Source: Vibrio sp. 99-70-13A1
GTDB lineage: Bacteria; Pseudomonadota; Gammaproteobacteria; Enterobacterales; Vibrionaceae
Length of the DNA: 64,000 nt
Assembly: GCF_013114625.1 (NCBI RefSeq)
Contig: NZ_VTXD01000005.1
Coordinates: 1-64,000, forward strand
Reading direction: 5' to 3'
The notes beneath the pieces are model-generated. The model was not told where the DNA came from. It saw nothing but the letters and a program-made list of their open reading frames with translations, and did no database searches. The number at the start of each line of letters is the position of its first letter. Within the stretch, counting starts at the first letter, position 1. Made by a program: the position numbers and the translations under genes. Of the stretch, positions 48,282-56,679 are shown in pieces.

Positions 48282-49973
48282 ATGAGTTGTACAAAATTTA
48301 AATTAACCACAGTTGCTGCTTTAGTTTTAGCAGCAACTCAAGCCAGTGCAGCACTTTATGATGTTGTTGAAGTAACGCCTACAGGGTTAACTACTGAAGC
48401 GACTGAATATTTTGGTGTTGCTGTCATACCGCAAGATATCGATAAATCTACAGCTACACCAGATGAGTTATTAGGTTGCTTCGGCTCGACAGCTTGTTCT
48501 GAAAGTACTTATCCAATTGCAGTCGAATCTCGAGTATCTATTGAAGGCGTTAGTTATCGTGAAGAAGTTCCTTTCGCAATGGACAACCGCTTCTACTATC
48601 TAGAAGATTACGATAATTTTGAAGATTACTGTGTAGGTCTACTTGAGTATTCAACTTGTGAGGGTTGGAGTACTCAGCGTTGGAATACTTGGCAATTAGA
48701 ACAAGACATGTCCTATGTAAATGCAGAAGCATTTATTGAAGGAAAGGGTAAAGTTGGCACTTATAATACTGTTATTAACTCGATTGATGAGTTATCTCAG
48801 CCAGTTGGTGTGCAATCTGATGGTTCAAATATCAGAAATAATGCGATTACAACAGCTCCAGTAACAACTACTACTGAATCTCGAGCGTGGGACTCTGTAA
48901 CGGTAGATGGCAAATTGTTTAACGTTGGTAGTATCTCTACTGATGTCACTAATGACTATGGAAATTACTTTTCGTCAAAAGCTGCTATCTGGAATTCTGA
49001 TAGCACAACGCCAGTATTATCTGAATGGGGAACCAGCGTTGTAGAGATCAGAGGTGATTATATAGCTCAAGGCAGCATGCGAGCTATCACTTATGATAGT
49101 GCTAGTGGGAAACTATATGGTGCCGGATACAACGCTAACTATGACAGTAATGATCTTCAAGATATGAATGCTAGTGTATTTGTAATTGATACTGCATTAA
49201 CAAGCATAGAACCTTTAACTATTTCAGGTCCTCAGGTTGATTCCAATGGTGACTATAAATACACAAATAGCGTAGCAACTGACATTAATAGTAACTTATT
49301 GGTTGTTGGTCACGCAAAACGCCGCATAGCAGAAGAAGGAACTCTTGATAATAAAATATTTGTCTCTCAAGTAACTTCTAGTAATAACTCAGCATCTCTA
49401 CCTACAGGTACGTTCCTAACAGGCGGTATTTTCTTCTCAGGCGCTGGTGGCAACGCTCGCTCGGTTAACAACTTCAATGAAATTGTTGGGCAAATAGATG
49501 CTGAGTCGAGCCGTGAAGTTGATGGTAAAGAACGTCGTCATAGAGGGTTTATATATCCTTATGCGACGACCGGTACCGAATCTACACGCAGCACAATCTT
49601 TAAAGATCAAGCTTGGTGGTTAGATGACCTAACTAATGACGGTGATGTGGCAGGGAACAACAATAAGTACCGTATTTTTGATGCTACAGACATTAATGAT
49701 GCTGGTGTGATTTCAGCTACTGCCTTTAAGTGTACTGTTAATGGTGCAGAACAAGCATACGACACAACGTCACATAATGCAGAATGTCAGTTTGGTAGTG
49801 GCGGTGTTGAAGAAATCGTTGCGGTTAAACTTATCCCACGAAGTGGTGCTGTAGCGGATGATATTATTGCACGTAGTACAGACGCTGCAAAAGTAGAAAG
49901 GTCTGGTGCTGGCTTTGGCTTACTTTCTATATCACTTTTGGGCTTTTTAGCATTCCGTAGAAAGTTCAAATAA
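48282..49973 (+). CDS. DUF3466 family exported protein with C-terminal sorting-type tail
   Basis: The 563-residue precursor begins with a signal peptide (cleavage expected at QASA/ALYDV). The body has repeated beta-type segments about variable display of values (NSVATDINSNLLVVGHAKRR, GFIYPYATTGT), as in DUF3466. It ends with a Ser-Gly-rich stretch, one hydrophobic segment and basic residues (SGAGFGLLSISLLGFLAFRRKFK in two parts near 541-563). That layout resembles GlyGly-CTERM/rhombosortase tails, so surface processing is possible. Six bases separate it from uup. Function is unknown. Confidence 0.85.
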   Translation: MSCTKFKLTTVAALVLAATQASAALYDVVEVTPTGLTTEATEYFGVAVIPQDIDKSTATPDELLGCFGSTACSESTYPIAVESRVSIEGVSYREEVPFAMDNRFYYLEDYDNFEDYCVGLLEYSTCEGWSTQRWNTWQLEQDMSYVNAEAFIEGKGKVGTYNTVINSIDELSQPVGVQSDGSNIRNNAITTAPVTTTTESRAWDSVTVDGKLFNVGSISTDVTNDYGNYFSSKAAIWNSDSTTPVLSEWGTSVVEIRGDYIAQGSMRAITYDSASGKLYGAGYNANYDSNDLQDMNASVFVIDTALTSIEPLTISGPQVDSNGDYKYTNSVATDINSNLLVVGHAKRRIAEEGTLDNKIFVSQVTSSNNSASLPTGTFLTGGIFFSGAGGNARSVNNFNEIVGQIDAESSREVDGKERRHRGFIYPYATTGTESTRSTIFKDQAWWLDDLTNDGDVAGNNNKYRIFDATDINDAGVISATAFKCTVNGAEQAYDTTSHNAECQFGSGGVEEIVAVKLIPRSGAVADDIIARSTDAAKVERSGAGFGLLSISLLGFLAFRRKFK

Positions 49974-49987
49974 TTTAATACTATTTA

Positions 49988-50023
49988 GCACAAGTTCACG
50001 GTTTTGAACTTGTGCATTTTTTT
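49988..50023 (+). terminator. Terminator after the DUF3466 gene
   Basis: A 10-bp perfect stem, GCACAAGTTC/GAACTTGTGC, with an eight-base loop and T7 lies 15 bases after the stop. Confidence 0.92.
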
Positions 50024-50118
50024 ATCTTGAGAAAATTAAGTTAATGGTCAATCTTTAAAGTTGGAGCAAAAAACTCCATCGTTGTACGAAAAAATTAATA
50101 CCGTATGAGGACTGCACT

Positions 50119-50292
50119 ATGAAGAGACAAAAACGTGATCGCTTAGAACGAGCACAATCTCAAGGCTATAAAGCTGGCTTAAATGGAAGATCTCAAGAAG
50201 ATTGCCCTTATAATCAAATGGAATCGAGGTCTAATTGGCTAGGTGGTTGGCGAGATGCTAGAGATGATAAGCAGGCAGGTCTCTACAAATAA
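50119..50292 (+). CDS. rmf: Ribosome modulation factor RMF
   Basis: This 57-residue basic protein dimerises 70S ribosomes into inactive 100S particles in stationary phase. It starts MKRQKRDRLERAQSQGYKAG and carries GRSQEDCPY and WLGGWRDA, all hallmarks of RMF, with only the C-terminal tail differing from E. coli. GAGG lies eight bases before the ATG. In enterobacteria rmf is also beside fabA. Confidence 0.95.
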   Translation: MKRQKRDRLERAQSQGYKAGLNGRSQEDCPYNQMESRSNWLGGWRDARDDKQAGLYK

Positions 50293-50300
50293 CATGATTT

Positions 50301-50330
50301 AAATAAGGCTTCTATCACGAAGCCTTATTT
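50301..50330 (+). terminator. Terminator after rmf
   Basis: A 12-bp perfect stem, AAATAAGGCTTC/GAAGCCTTATTT, with a six-base loop. Confidence 0.85.
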
Positions 50331-50370
50331 AAAAACACCTAACGCACTATAACTAAATATTTCTAAACAA

Positions 50371-50403
50371 AATTAAAGGCAGCCTTATAAACTACCTTTA
50401 ATT
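50371..50403 (-). terminator. Terminator after fabA
   Basis: AATTAAAGG/CCTTTAATT, extended by an AG/CT pair, lies just beyond the fabA stop on the minus strand and is followed by TTTTGTTT. Confidence 0.75.
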
Positions 50404-50415
50404 ACATAATATATC

Positions 50416-50931
50416 TTAGAAAGCAGAGGTATCTTGGAATAATCCTACTTTCAAATCTTTAGCTACATAAATTTCTTTGCCATCAACAAGAACACGACCA
50501 TCTGCTAGTCCCATTACTAATCGACGATTAACAACACGCTTCATGTGAATCTCATACGTTACTTTTTTGGCTGTTGGCAAGATTTGACCAGTAAACTTAA
50601 CTTCACCTACACCAAGTGCACGTCCTTTGCCTTTACCGCCAACCCAACCTAAGTAGAAGCCCACTAATTGCCACATTGCATCAAGCCCTAAACAGCCAGG
50701 CATTACAGGGTCACCAGGGAAGTGACAATCAAAGAACCAAAGGTCAGGAGTAATATCCAATTCCGCTAGAATTAGACCTTTACCGAAATCTCCCTCAGTT
50801 TCAGACATTTTAGTAATACGATCCATCATCAGCATATTTGGTGCTGGTAGTTGTGGACCTTCCGGCCAAAGCTCACCTTGGCTAGATGCTAATAGGTCTT
50901 CACGAGTGTAAGAATCAGGTTTATTTTGCAT
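50416..50931 (-). CDS. fabA: 3-hydroxydecanoyl-ACP dehydratase/isomerase FabA
   Basis: This enzyme dehydrates 3-hydroxydecanoyl-ACP and isomerises the product, starting unsaturated fatty-acid synthesis. The 171-residue hotdog enzyme has catalytic His70 and Asp84 in [16 protein letters not shown] and ends [11 protein letters not shown] like the E. coli protein. The ATG at 50931 with GGAG nine bases upstream is preferred over a TTG two codons earlier. ycbZ lies just upstream, the conserved arrangement, and both read leftward. Confidence 0.97.
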   Translation of the reverse strand: MQNKPDSYTREDLLASSQGELWPEGPQLPAPNMLMMDRITKMSETEGDFGKGLILAELDITPDLWFFDCHFPGDPVMPGCLGLDAMWQLVGFYLGWVGGKGKGRALGVGEVKFTGQILPTAKKVTYEIHMKRVVNRRLVMGLADGRVLVDGKEIYVAKDLKVGLFQDTSAF

Positions 50932-51016
50932 TATCAATTACTCCAATTTTTGATAGGTGCATCTTAGTGAACAGGTGTACGCCAAACAAGTCCGATGAGT
51001 ACTAGACAAACCAGTA

Positions 51017-52666
51017 CTACGAAAATAGAAGCTTAATACGTTCCACGAATCCAGGCGGGTGCTCATGTCTTTCAAAGTTTTCAATACGCTCTGCGATTTT
51101 ACTCAGAACGTTTTCTTCATTCTCATCTCTAAATGGTTTATTCATTATTAGAGGTATCGCTTCATCAACGTTAGATACAGACCAAATATTAAATAGCCCA
51201 TTTTTGATGTTTTCAACTACTTCATCTTTTAAAGCGAGATGTTTTAAGTTTGAAGTCGGTAAAATCACACCTTGGTTTCCAGTAAAACCTTGGTGCTTAC
51301 AGACATTATAGAAGCCTTCAATTTTTTCATTTAAACCCCCAACAGCTTGTACGCGACCGAATTGATCCACTGCACCAGTAACAGCAATTTGCTGATTAAT
51401 CGGGTATTCAGATAGGGCGCTCACCAGTGAGCAGAGTTCTGCTAGAGACGCACTGTCACCATCAACTTCACTATAAGATTGCTCAAATACGATGGAAGCG
51501 GAATAAGGGAGCGGGTCTTCTAAATTGAGCGAGCTACTTACAAATGCTTGCATAATCATCATGCCTTTAGCATGCAAATTACCGCCAAGCTCGGCCTTGC
51601 GTTCCACATCAGTAATATCTCCATCTCCGAAGTGAATCACGCATGAAATACGAGCAGGTTCACCGTAAGAGACTGGGTGACCAGGAACATCGATAACAGT
51701 CAGAGCATTAACTTGACCTACTTGCTCGCCATCGGTTTCGATAATGACTTGCCCATCGAGAATATCATCAACAGCTCTTTCTGGAAGGTATGACTCTCTG
51801 AAGTATTTATGCTCTAAAGCTTGAGTAATGTGCTCCGGAGTGATCTCTTGATTTTCTGATTCAATTGCAGCTTCACTCAATAATGAGTTATGCCAAATTG
51901 GGCAAAGAGGAACATAGTTCTGATCTTCCGTTTCTCTGGCTCCTGCCGACATGATAGAAATAACAGTCTCACTGGAAAAGTTAGGGAGATTAAAACGCAC
52001 TTTTAGCCAGTTTAAGTAACCTAAATATTCTACAAAGCTTTGCTCAGTTAACTTTAAATCTTGCTCAATTTCACTGAATAAACAGAAACCTGTTTGTACA
52101 TCACTATCAAGAAAGTCTAAGTCACCTAATTGCACTCGCTCTCCAACGACAATCAGTTTTACGTTATAAGTTCGAGATGTACTGACAGATGTTATGTGAT
52201 CACTATTACTATTTAGGTCTTCAATAGCTTCGCCGAGTAGAGCAGATTTCAGAAGTAACCAGCAACCTGGGTTTGCGAGGATCAAGTTAGCTGAAATGAT
52301 TAAATAACCATTTTCAGCCCTTGTAAGCAACCCTGTTCGGTGGGCGATTACTTCATTATCTTTGACTTCAACTTGATCAAATAGGCTTTCAACTTTAAGT
52401 GATTCAGTTCTAATTACGGGGTTAGTCTTATCAAACGAACATACAGATAGAGACTCTGAAACTAACTGGCGATAAATTGAATTATCAGGAGCATTAACTA
52501 AGAGAACTTTAGATAGATTAGAAAGGCATTCAAACCTTCTAAGTGCTTGCTGAAAGCGCTTTTGAATATCTAAAAAAGAGTATGGGGTAATCTTAGAGAA
52601 CTGTTCCAGCTGAGAACTAAATTGATCGTATTGAGGTGTTACATTTCGCCAGTCTACTTGAGTCAT
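51017..52666 (-). CDS. ycbZ: Lon-type protease YcbZ (LonB/LonH-like)
   Basis: This probable ATP-independent or degenerate-ATPase Lon-family protease has 549 residues. The C-terminal Lon proteolytic domain has the Ser-Lys dyad: Ser405 in VDGDSASLAEL and Lys448 in GGLNEKIEGFY, 43 residues apart as in Lon. The N-terminal part lacks a recognisable Walker A, unlike Lon. E. coli YcbZ has the same position next to fabA. Substrates are unknown. Confidence 0.9.
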   Translation of the reverse strand: MTQVDWRNVTPQYDQFSSQLEQFSKITPYSFLDIQKRFQQALRRFECLSNLSKVLLVNAPDNSIYRQLVSESLSVCSFDKTNPVIRTESLKVESLFDQVEVKDNEVIAHRTGLLTRAENGYLIISANLILANPGCWLLLKSALLGEAIEDLNSNSDHITSVSTSRTYNVKLIVVGERVQLGDLDFLDSDVQTGFCLFSEIEQDLKLTEQSFVEYLGYLNWLKVRFNLPNFSSETVISIMSAGARETEDQNYVPLCPIWHNSLLSEAAIESENQEITPEHITQALEHKYFRESYLPERAVDDILDGQVIIETDGEQVGQVNALTVIDVPGHPVSYGEPARISCVIHFGDGDITDVERKAELGGNLHAKGMMIMQAFVSSSLNLEDPLPYSASIVFEQSYSEVDGDSASLAELCSLVSALSEYPINQQIAVTGAVDQFGRVQAVGGLNEKIEGFYNVCKHQGFTGNQGVILPTSNLKHLALKDEVVENIKNGLFNIWSVSNVDEAIPLIMNKPFRDENEENVLSKIAERIENFERHEHPPGFVERIKLLFS

Positions 52667-52818
52667 CGATAATTCAAAAAAAGATAAAGAGGTAAGGAGT
52701 ATATAGAAAAAGTATTGGGGCTAATAGATGAATATTGAAGCTGCATTCAATATAGTAAAAATAAACATGATGTTAGTCTGCTTTTTATCCACATTGATTG
52801 TGAAAATAGGCAATATGG

Positions 52819-52831
52819 GTTACGCTGTCAC
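52819..52831. promoter_or_regulatory. matS-like site in the matP promoter region
   Basis: GTTACGCTGTCAC, one mismatch from matS, ends 23 bases before the matP start codon. This is a position where bound MatP could block transcription or translation initiation. Confidence 0.5.
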
Positions 52832-52854
52832 CATGATTCAAGTTGGAAAATAGT

Positions 52855-53304
52855 ATGAAATATCAGCAGTTAGAAAATTTAGAATGTGGCTGGAAATGGC
52901 AGTATTTAGTCAAGAAATGGAAGGATGGGGTAGAAATTACACAACACATCGATAGCAGTGAGGCTAAAAATGCAGTTGATGAATTACTAAAACTAGAGCA
53001 CCAACCTACAGGCGTTCTTGAATGGATTAAAGACAATATGTCTGCTGATCTGGATAACAAACTTAAACAAGCTATAAGAGCAAAACGTAAAAGACACTTT
53101 AACGCCGAGCAAGTACACACTAAGAAGAAATCAATAGACTTAGATTACAGGGTTTGGGAAAAACTATCTCAGCGTGCTAATGAACTAGGTTGTACTTTAT
53201 CTGACGCCATTGAGTACTTAGTAAGCGAAGCTTCACGCAGTGAAAAAGCAAGTAAAACCGTTACTAGTTTAAAAGAAGACTTAAGTAAATTATTAGAAGA
53301 TTAG
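52855..53304 (+). CDS. matP: Macrodomain Ter protein MatP
   Basis: This DNA-binding protein recognises matS sites and organises the terminus macrodomain, linking it to the divisome. The 149-residue protein has the four-helix N-terminal part (MKYQQLENLECGWKW...YLVKKWKDG), the DNA-binding segment RAKRKRHFNAEQVHTKKKSIDLD, the ribbon-helix-helix and a C-terminal coiled coil (KEDLSKLLED). The ATG at 52855 matches the E. coli start; the frame runs four codons further to a TTG. A matS-like site precedes it. Confidence 0.97.
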   Translation: MKYQQLENLECGWKWQYLVKKWKDGVEITQHIDSSEAKNAVDELLKLEHQPTGVLEWIKDNMSADLDNKLKQAIRAKRKRHFNAEQVHTKKKSIDLDYRVWEKLSQRANELGCTLSDAIEYLVSEASRSEKASKTVTSLKEDLSKLLED

Positions 53305-53319
53305 AAGATTAGGTGATTT

Positions 53320-53628
53320 ATGATGTATGTAATTCTAGTAGGCGCTATTTTAATATTATGGCTTGTTCTAATTGACAGACCTGCACTTAAGATATGGTTT
53401 AGAGAGGGGATAATTGAAAAATCAAAAGGGCACTTACCACCTTCTTTTAAACATAATGTTGTTGAGATTGGGCGAATCACACCATTCACTGGAGAGTTGA
53501 AGGTGTATTCAAAACGTTCTGGATATCAATTGAAGTTTACTAAAACAGTGCCTAAAGCCGTTCAACAACGGATCCGAAATGTTTTTCCTCATAATGGTTT
53601 TAAATCGAAAGGCACTAAGAAGGCTTAA
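53320..53628 (+). CDS. DUF3634 family small membrane protein
   Basis: This 102-residue protein has one N-terminal span (VILVGAILILWLVLI), so it is anchored with most of the chain in the cytosol. That part is basic and includes RITPFTGELKVYSKRSGYQLKF, matching DUF3634, a family known from Vibrio and relatives. Function is unknown. AGGTGA precedes the ATG, 15 bases after the matP stop, so it is probably co-transcribed with matP. Confidence 0.78.
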   Translation: MMYVILVGAILILWLVLIDRPALKIWFREGIIEKSKGHLPPSFKHNVVEIGRITPFTGELKVYSKRSGYQLKFTKTVPKAVQQRIRNVFPHNGFKSKGTKKA

Positions 53629-53750
53629 GCCTTTATCAACAACTTCATTTCAGTTTTGATCTATATGTATCTAATAGTTAGCTCGTTAGCCTGATTTATC
53701 ATAAACATAGTCACATACTTTCACTTTATTTTTATGGAAATTAAAGACTA

Positions 53751-54062
53751 ATGAAAGCATTCTATATATTCTTATTTATGATATCACCAGCACTTGCTGA
53801 CGATTCTCAGGTCAACCCGATCGCAAAAAAAATTAAATCCCAAATAGTTAAAAAATTGGACAATTCCTCTATAGATTATAAAGGTTTTTGTGATGTAACT
53901 ATAGAAATGAGGCACTCAGATACGCGAGCTAAAGTGCATAGAGTAAGAACTTCTGGAGATAGAAAGTTGTGCAATTTTGCCAAAAAGACAGTCAAAGTTG
54001 GGAAAACATATAAGTATAAATTCCCTGAAAAGTTTATTCGATTACACATCACTCCCACTTGA
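53751..54062 (+). CDS. Orphan secreted TolA domain III-like protein
   Basis: The 103-residue precursor has a signal peptide (MKAFYIFLFMISPALA) and a mature part resembling the C-terminal domain of TolA. The pattern IKSQIVKKL...SS...GFCDVTIEM and then SGDRKLCNFA reproduces the TolA spacing of the two conserved cysteines and the GD-LC motif, ending F-IRLHITP. The membrane anchor and long helical domain II of TolA are missing. TolA III is the periplasmic receptor for filamentous phage pIII and for group A colicins. A decoy or phage-derived role is inference only. It has no obvious ribosome-binding site. Confidence 0.65.
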   Translation: MKAFYIFLFMISPALADDSQVNPIAKKIKSQIVKKLDNSSIDYKGFCDVTIEMRHSDTRAKVHRVRTSGDRKLCNFAKKTVKVGKTYKYKFPEKFIRLHITPT

Positions 54063-54158
54063 TGCACTATAACTAAATTATTTTCAAAAGAAACATACGG
54101 TAAACCGTGAAACAAAAACTAAATTACATTAATATATCAGTAATATAAATGTGTATCG

Positions 54159-55415
54159 ATGGATACACACTACATCATGATAAAGGGAAATAGGTTGCTT
54201 TTAACAAATAGACATTACACACCTGAAGCAATTGAAATTACTAGGAAAATAACAGAACAAGTCCAGCACAGGTTCGATCAATGGCTAATTAGCCCTAAGT
54301 ATTCAGTTAAACATGATGATGTAGACTTACTATTAAGCTTAGAAGGGCGTTATTGCGAAGATGTGATTTTTGACGAAGCCGACCGAATTACTCGAAATCA
54401 AAGAATTTTACTTCTATGCGAGCAAGAGCGGGTGACTGCAAAAAATGAAAAAATTGCGGCAAAGCAGAAAACATTGAAAAGTGTCATTGAAGACGTCAGC
54501 TCAACGGCTGAAGACATGTTATGTGCTAAATTTGATTCCACATTAGTGAGTTCATTGTATACACATTTACCTGATTTTAGTTTCTTTGCATCTTGCGCAT
54601 ATTCTCCATCACTAAGCTTTACTAAATTAAACACTTTAGCTGAATCTAGCCGACAACTAAGTTCTAGCTTAATCGAATTCGTTTCAAACCCTCAGTTTAG
54701 TGAAAAGTTCGGAAAAAAACCTAGATTAATATCTGACCCAAAAGTAGCTATTGGATTACTTGGCATAGAAAATTGCCGTATGTTATTTCCAGTGATAATG
54801 TCGCAATCAATGCTTAAATGGTCTGATGAAAATACGAAACACATAGCTCCAAAAGCCTGGCAACATCTTGTAGTTACTTCTGCCGCAACCAGATTAAGGC
54901 TTCAAGAGACAGTCGCTAAAGAGGCTGATGTAGGCATTCTTTTAGGTGTGTTAAGAATTATACCTCTATTTTTAATTTGTAATCACTTCACTCAAGTATT
55001 TGAAGACGCATTAGTTAGCACGATGATGAAGTATAGAGAGGCTATTGATCAGCGAGAAAAGTACTACGCTTGCTCAGAAGTTATGCCAAATCTAGAGTTC
55101 TTGACAGCTGTCATTCACAGAACAGAATTAAAGATAGCCAAAAAACTAGTTGAACATATAGATTGGGATGCGAATAGCTCTTACATCCAACAAGCATTAC
55201 TAGAAGATATTGATGATATTCCAATTTCTGAGCGGAGCGTTTACGGGGCAGCTTTAGCTCAAGCAAGAGCTTTTTCAATTCATGATTCACTTGAAAATAG
55301 TCAAATCTTTAACGTAAAACACAAACCATACTGGTTCGCAAACGTTCAGATGTCCAATTCCTCGATAGCTAAAGTAAAAAGCCTTACGCCTGGGAAGCTT
55401 ACATTACAAATGTGA
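54159..55415 (+). CDS. HDOD-type domain protein
   Basis: The 418-residue protein has a helical region near residues 150-300 with HDOD-like features (LISDPKVAIGLLGIENCRMLFPVIMSQ, then WQHLVVTSAATRLRLQETVAKEADVGILLGVLRIIP). These are helices of an HD-fold that lacks the metal-binding His-Asp pair. HDOD proteins act in signalling and motility control. A C-terminal stretch with DIDDIPISERSVYGAALAQARAF completes it. No ribosome-binding site is clear; a second ATG six codons later is possible. It is the last gene before the dif-like site. Confidence 0.65.
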   Translation: MDTHYIMIKGNRLLLTNRHYTPEAIEITRKITEQVQHRFDQWLISPKYSVKHDDVDLLLSLEGRYCEDVIFDEADRITRNQRILLLCEQERVTAKNEKIAAKQKTLKSVIEDVSSTAEDMLCAKFDSTLVSSLYTHLPDFSFFASCAYSPSLSFTKLNTLAESSRQLSSSLIEFVSNPQFSEKFGKKPRLISDPKVAIGLLGIENCRMLFPVIMSQSMLKWSDENTKHIAPKAWQHLVVTSAATRLRLQETVAKEADVGILLGVLRIIPLFLICNHFTQVFEDALVSTMMKYREAIDQREKYYACSEVMPNLEFLTAVIHRTELKIAKKLVEHIDWDANSSYIQQALLEDIDDIPISERSVYGAALAQARAFSIHDSLENSQIFNVKHKPYWFANVQMSNSSIAKVKSLTPGKLTLQM

Positions 55416-55440
55416 TTAAAAACCCTCATTTCAAGCTTAC

Positions 55441-55477
55441 AAAATCGCTTGTGTGACCTTGTCACATAAGCGATTTT
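55441..55477 (+). terminator. Terminator with an embedded matS-like palindrome
   Basis: AAAATCGCTT/AAGCGATTTT forms the base of a long hairpin and T5 follows. The hairpin's upper part is GTGACCTTGTCAC (55453-55465), one mismatch from matS. It ends the HDOD gene and lies 170 bases from the dif-like site. Confidence 0.82.
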
Positions 55478-55633
55478 TGTATCTAACTGGTGGTAGTTTA
55501 TTTAGCTAAATCGATAGTTATAGAAAGCTAAGCGCGCTAACTATAGACAATATGTGTTAGGGCTATCAAAGACTTATGAAACGATTTATCAATGTTTTGC
55601 TAAAACTTACCAGATGTTAATTACCTATACCTC

Positions 55634-55661
55634 AGTGCGCATTATGTATAACAGGGTAAAT
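55634..55661 (+). other. dif1-like Xer recombination site, probable attL of the provirus
   Basis: The left arm AGTGCGCATTA is identical to the XerC arm I remember for Vibrio cholerae dif1. The centre is TGTATA (dif1 TGTATG). The right arm ACAGGGTAAAT keeps the final TAAAT but matches the dif1 XerD arm TTATGTTAAAT at only seven of eleven positions. A canonical host arm joined to a divergent arm is what a Xer-integrated element leaves at one end. The provirus repressor gene begins 16 bases to the right. Confidence 0.75.
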
Positions 55662-55676
55662 AAATAAAAGAGAGTT

Positions 55677-55940
55677 TTAGGCAGGAGCACCAGCTTGTAA
55701 GGCATTGATTAGGCGGGTGTTTTTGTATTTATCATCAAGTAAACCGAACACTACTTTTTGATCATCCATCTCAAGTAAATCAGCGACTTGAAACGCAACT
55801 TCCCAATCCATAGAACACACTTCAGCGCGCCAGTTCGCAAGGCGACCAGTGCCAATCCCCAGTTTTTTAGCCAATTTGTAGTCCGAACTCAGTTCGTACT
55901 TGGCTTTAACTCGGTTCAAAAGTGCATTTGTGTAATTCAT
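55677..55940 (-). CDS. Provirus repressor-like HTH protein (DUF3693)
   Basis: The 87-residue protein has a helix-turn-helix of the type DYKLAKKLGIGTGRLANWRAE near residues 19-40, followed by EVAFQVADLLEMDDQKVVFGLL. This matches the phage-associated DUF3693 family. It is divergent from the early operon with 143 bases between start codons, the position of a lysogeny repressor. Its 3' end abuts the dif-like site. No strong ribosome-binding site is seen. Confidence 0.75.
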   Translation of the reverse strand: MNYTNALLNRVKAKYELSSDYKLAKKLGIGTGRLANWRAEVCSMDWEVAFQVADLLEMDDQKVVFGLLDDKYKNTRLINALQAGAPA

Positions 55941-55980
55941 CCGTGAATGCTCGAAAAATCGACAGTTGTTAAATTATAGA

Positions 55981-55991
55981 GGTTTAACCCC
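55981..55991. promoter_or_regulatory. Candidate provirus operator in the early divergent region
   Basis: GGTTTAACCCC lies between the repressor and early operon. The same core occurs twice before the capsid gene (60818-60828 and 60839-60848), suggesting a shared regulator site. Confidence 0.4.
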
Positions 55992-56083
55992 TTAATTTCA
56001 TTAGCTCAGGTGATTTGAGTGCTTAAAAATCTTCCGCTATGGTTTCCGTGTTCAAAAAAGAAACAGCTTGCGGAGGCTATTAC

Positions 56084-56269
56084 ATGGAACACGTTACTAA
56101 CCCAATTCACTTACCTTGTCCTGATATGGCAGGGTGTTCAAACCCAGACCCTAAACTGACTCAAAACTCTCTCGATATGGTTGCGAAGTTACGCGCCGAA
56201 TTCAAAGGACGTTTCAAGAAGAAAGCGAAACCTTTCATCCCTGCCAGACTTGGTGGGGGTGCCGCATGA
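56084..56269 (+). CDS. Small provirus protein, first gene of early operon
   Basis: This 61-residue protein begins MEHVTNPIHLPCPDMAGCSN and has a basic C-terminal half (AEFKGRFKKKAKPFIPARLGG). GGAGG stands seven bases before the ATG at 56084; an upstream ATG at 56039 lacks one. I do not recognise it. The basic region would suit nucleic-acid binding. Its stop overlaps the next start (ATGA). Confidence 0.7.
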   Translation: MEHVTNPIHLPCPDMAGCSNPDPKLTQNSLDMVAKLRAEFKGRFKKKAKPFIPARLGGGAA

Positions 56270-56679
56270 AATTAGCCGAACATGAAACTCAAGAAACGCA
56301 CTTTAAGGCGTTATCAAAGGCTTATCGCACTGGTTCAATTGCTGGTATTTCCCACCACTACGGCGCTCTAAGGTTTTTAGCAGGTCACAACCATGCACTT
56401 CAATGCGCCATGATGATTGAAGAAAACAAATTTAGAAAGAATGAAGCAGAATTTATCCAAATCTTGCCCGATTCATATAGCGCGTTTTGTGTTGCGTCAG
56501 TATCTAAAAGGCAGTTACCGTTATTTAATGCAATTAATCGCAACAACCGAATCCAAAAATCTAAAAAGCCGTCATTAAGAAAGCAATTACGCGATGCTCA
56601 TAATCTAGAATCCCGCAAGCAACAAGAGGATGCGCCCGCACAGGGCGTTGAATCTCAGCTTGTAGGAGGTGCGTTATGA
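56266..56679 (+). CDS. Provirus early protein of unknown function
   Basis: The 137-residue soluble protein has no recognised domain. The middle (GSIAGISHHYGALRFLAGHNHALQCAMMIEENKFRK) is helical, and a basic stretch near 98-112 follows. The last residues, RKQQEDAPAQGVES, are shared with the next protein through a duplicated DNA segment. Start and stop overlap both neighbours by four bases. Confidence 0.7.
   Translation: MKLAEHETQETHFKALSKAYRTGSIAGISHHYGALRFLAGHNHALQCAMMIEENKFRKNEAEFIQILPDSYSAFCVASVSKRQLPLFNAINRNNRIQKSKKPSLRKQLRDAHNLESRKQQEDAPAQGVESQLVGGAL
56613..56655 (+). repeat. 43-bp direct repeat, first copy (second at 56909-56951)
   Basis: Two 43-bp segments starting CCGCAAGCAACAAGAGGATG and ending TGAATCT, 296 bases apart, differ at only two positions. 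They encode the C-terminal tails of two consecutive early proteins. The second copy is at 56909-56951. Confidence 0.92.

Noticed and set aside
55452..55466. CRP site at the palindrome after the HDOD gene
   Set aside because: The half-sites TGTGA and TCACA are separated by five bases, not six, and the element is inside a terminator hairpin downstream of genes.
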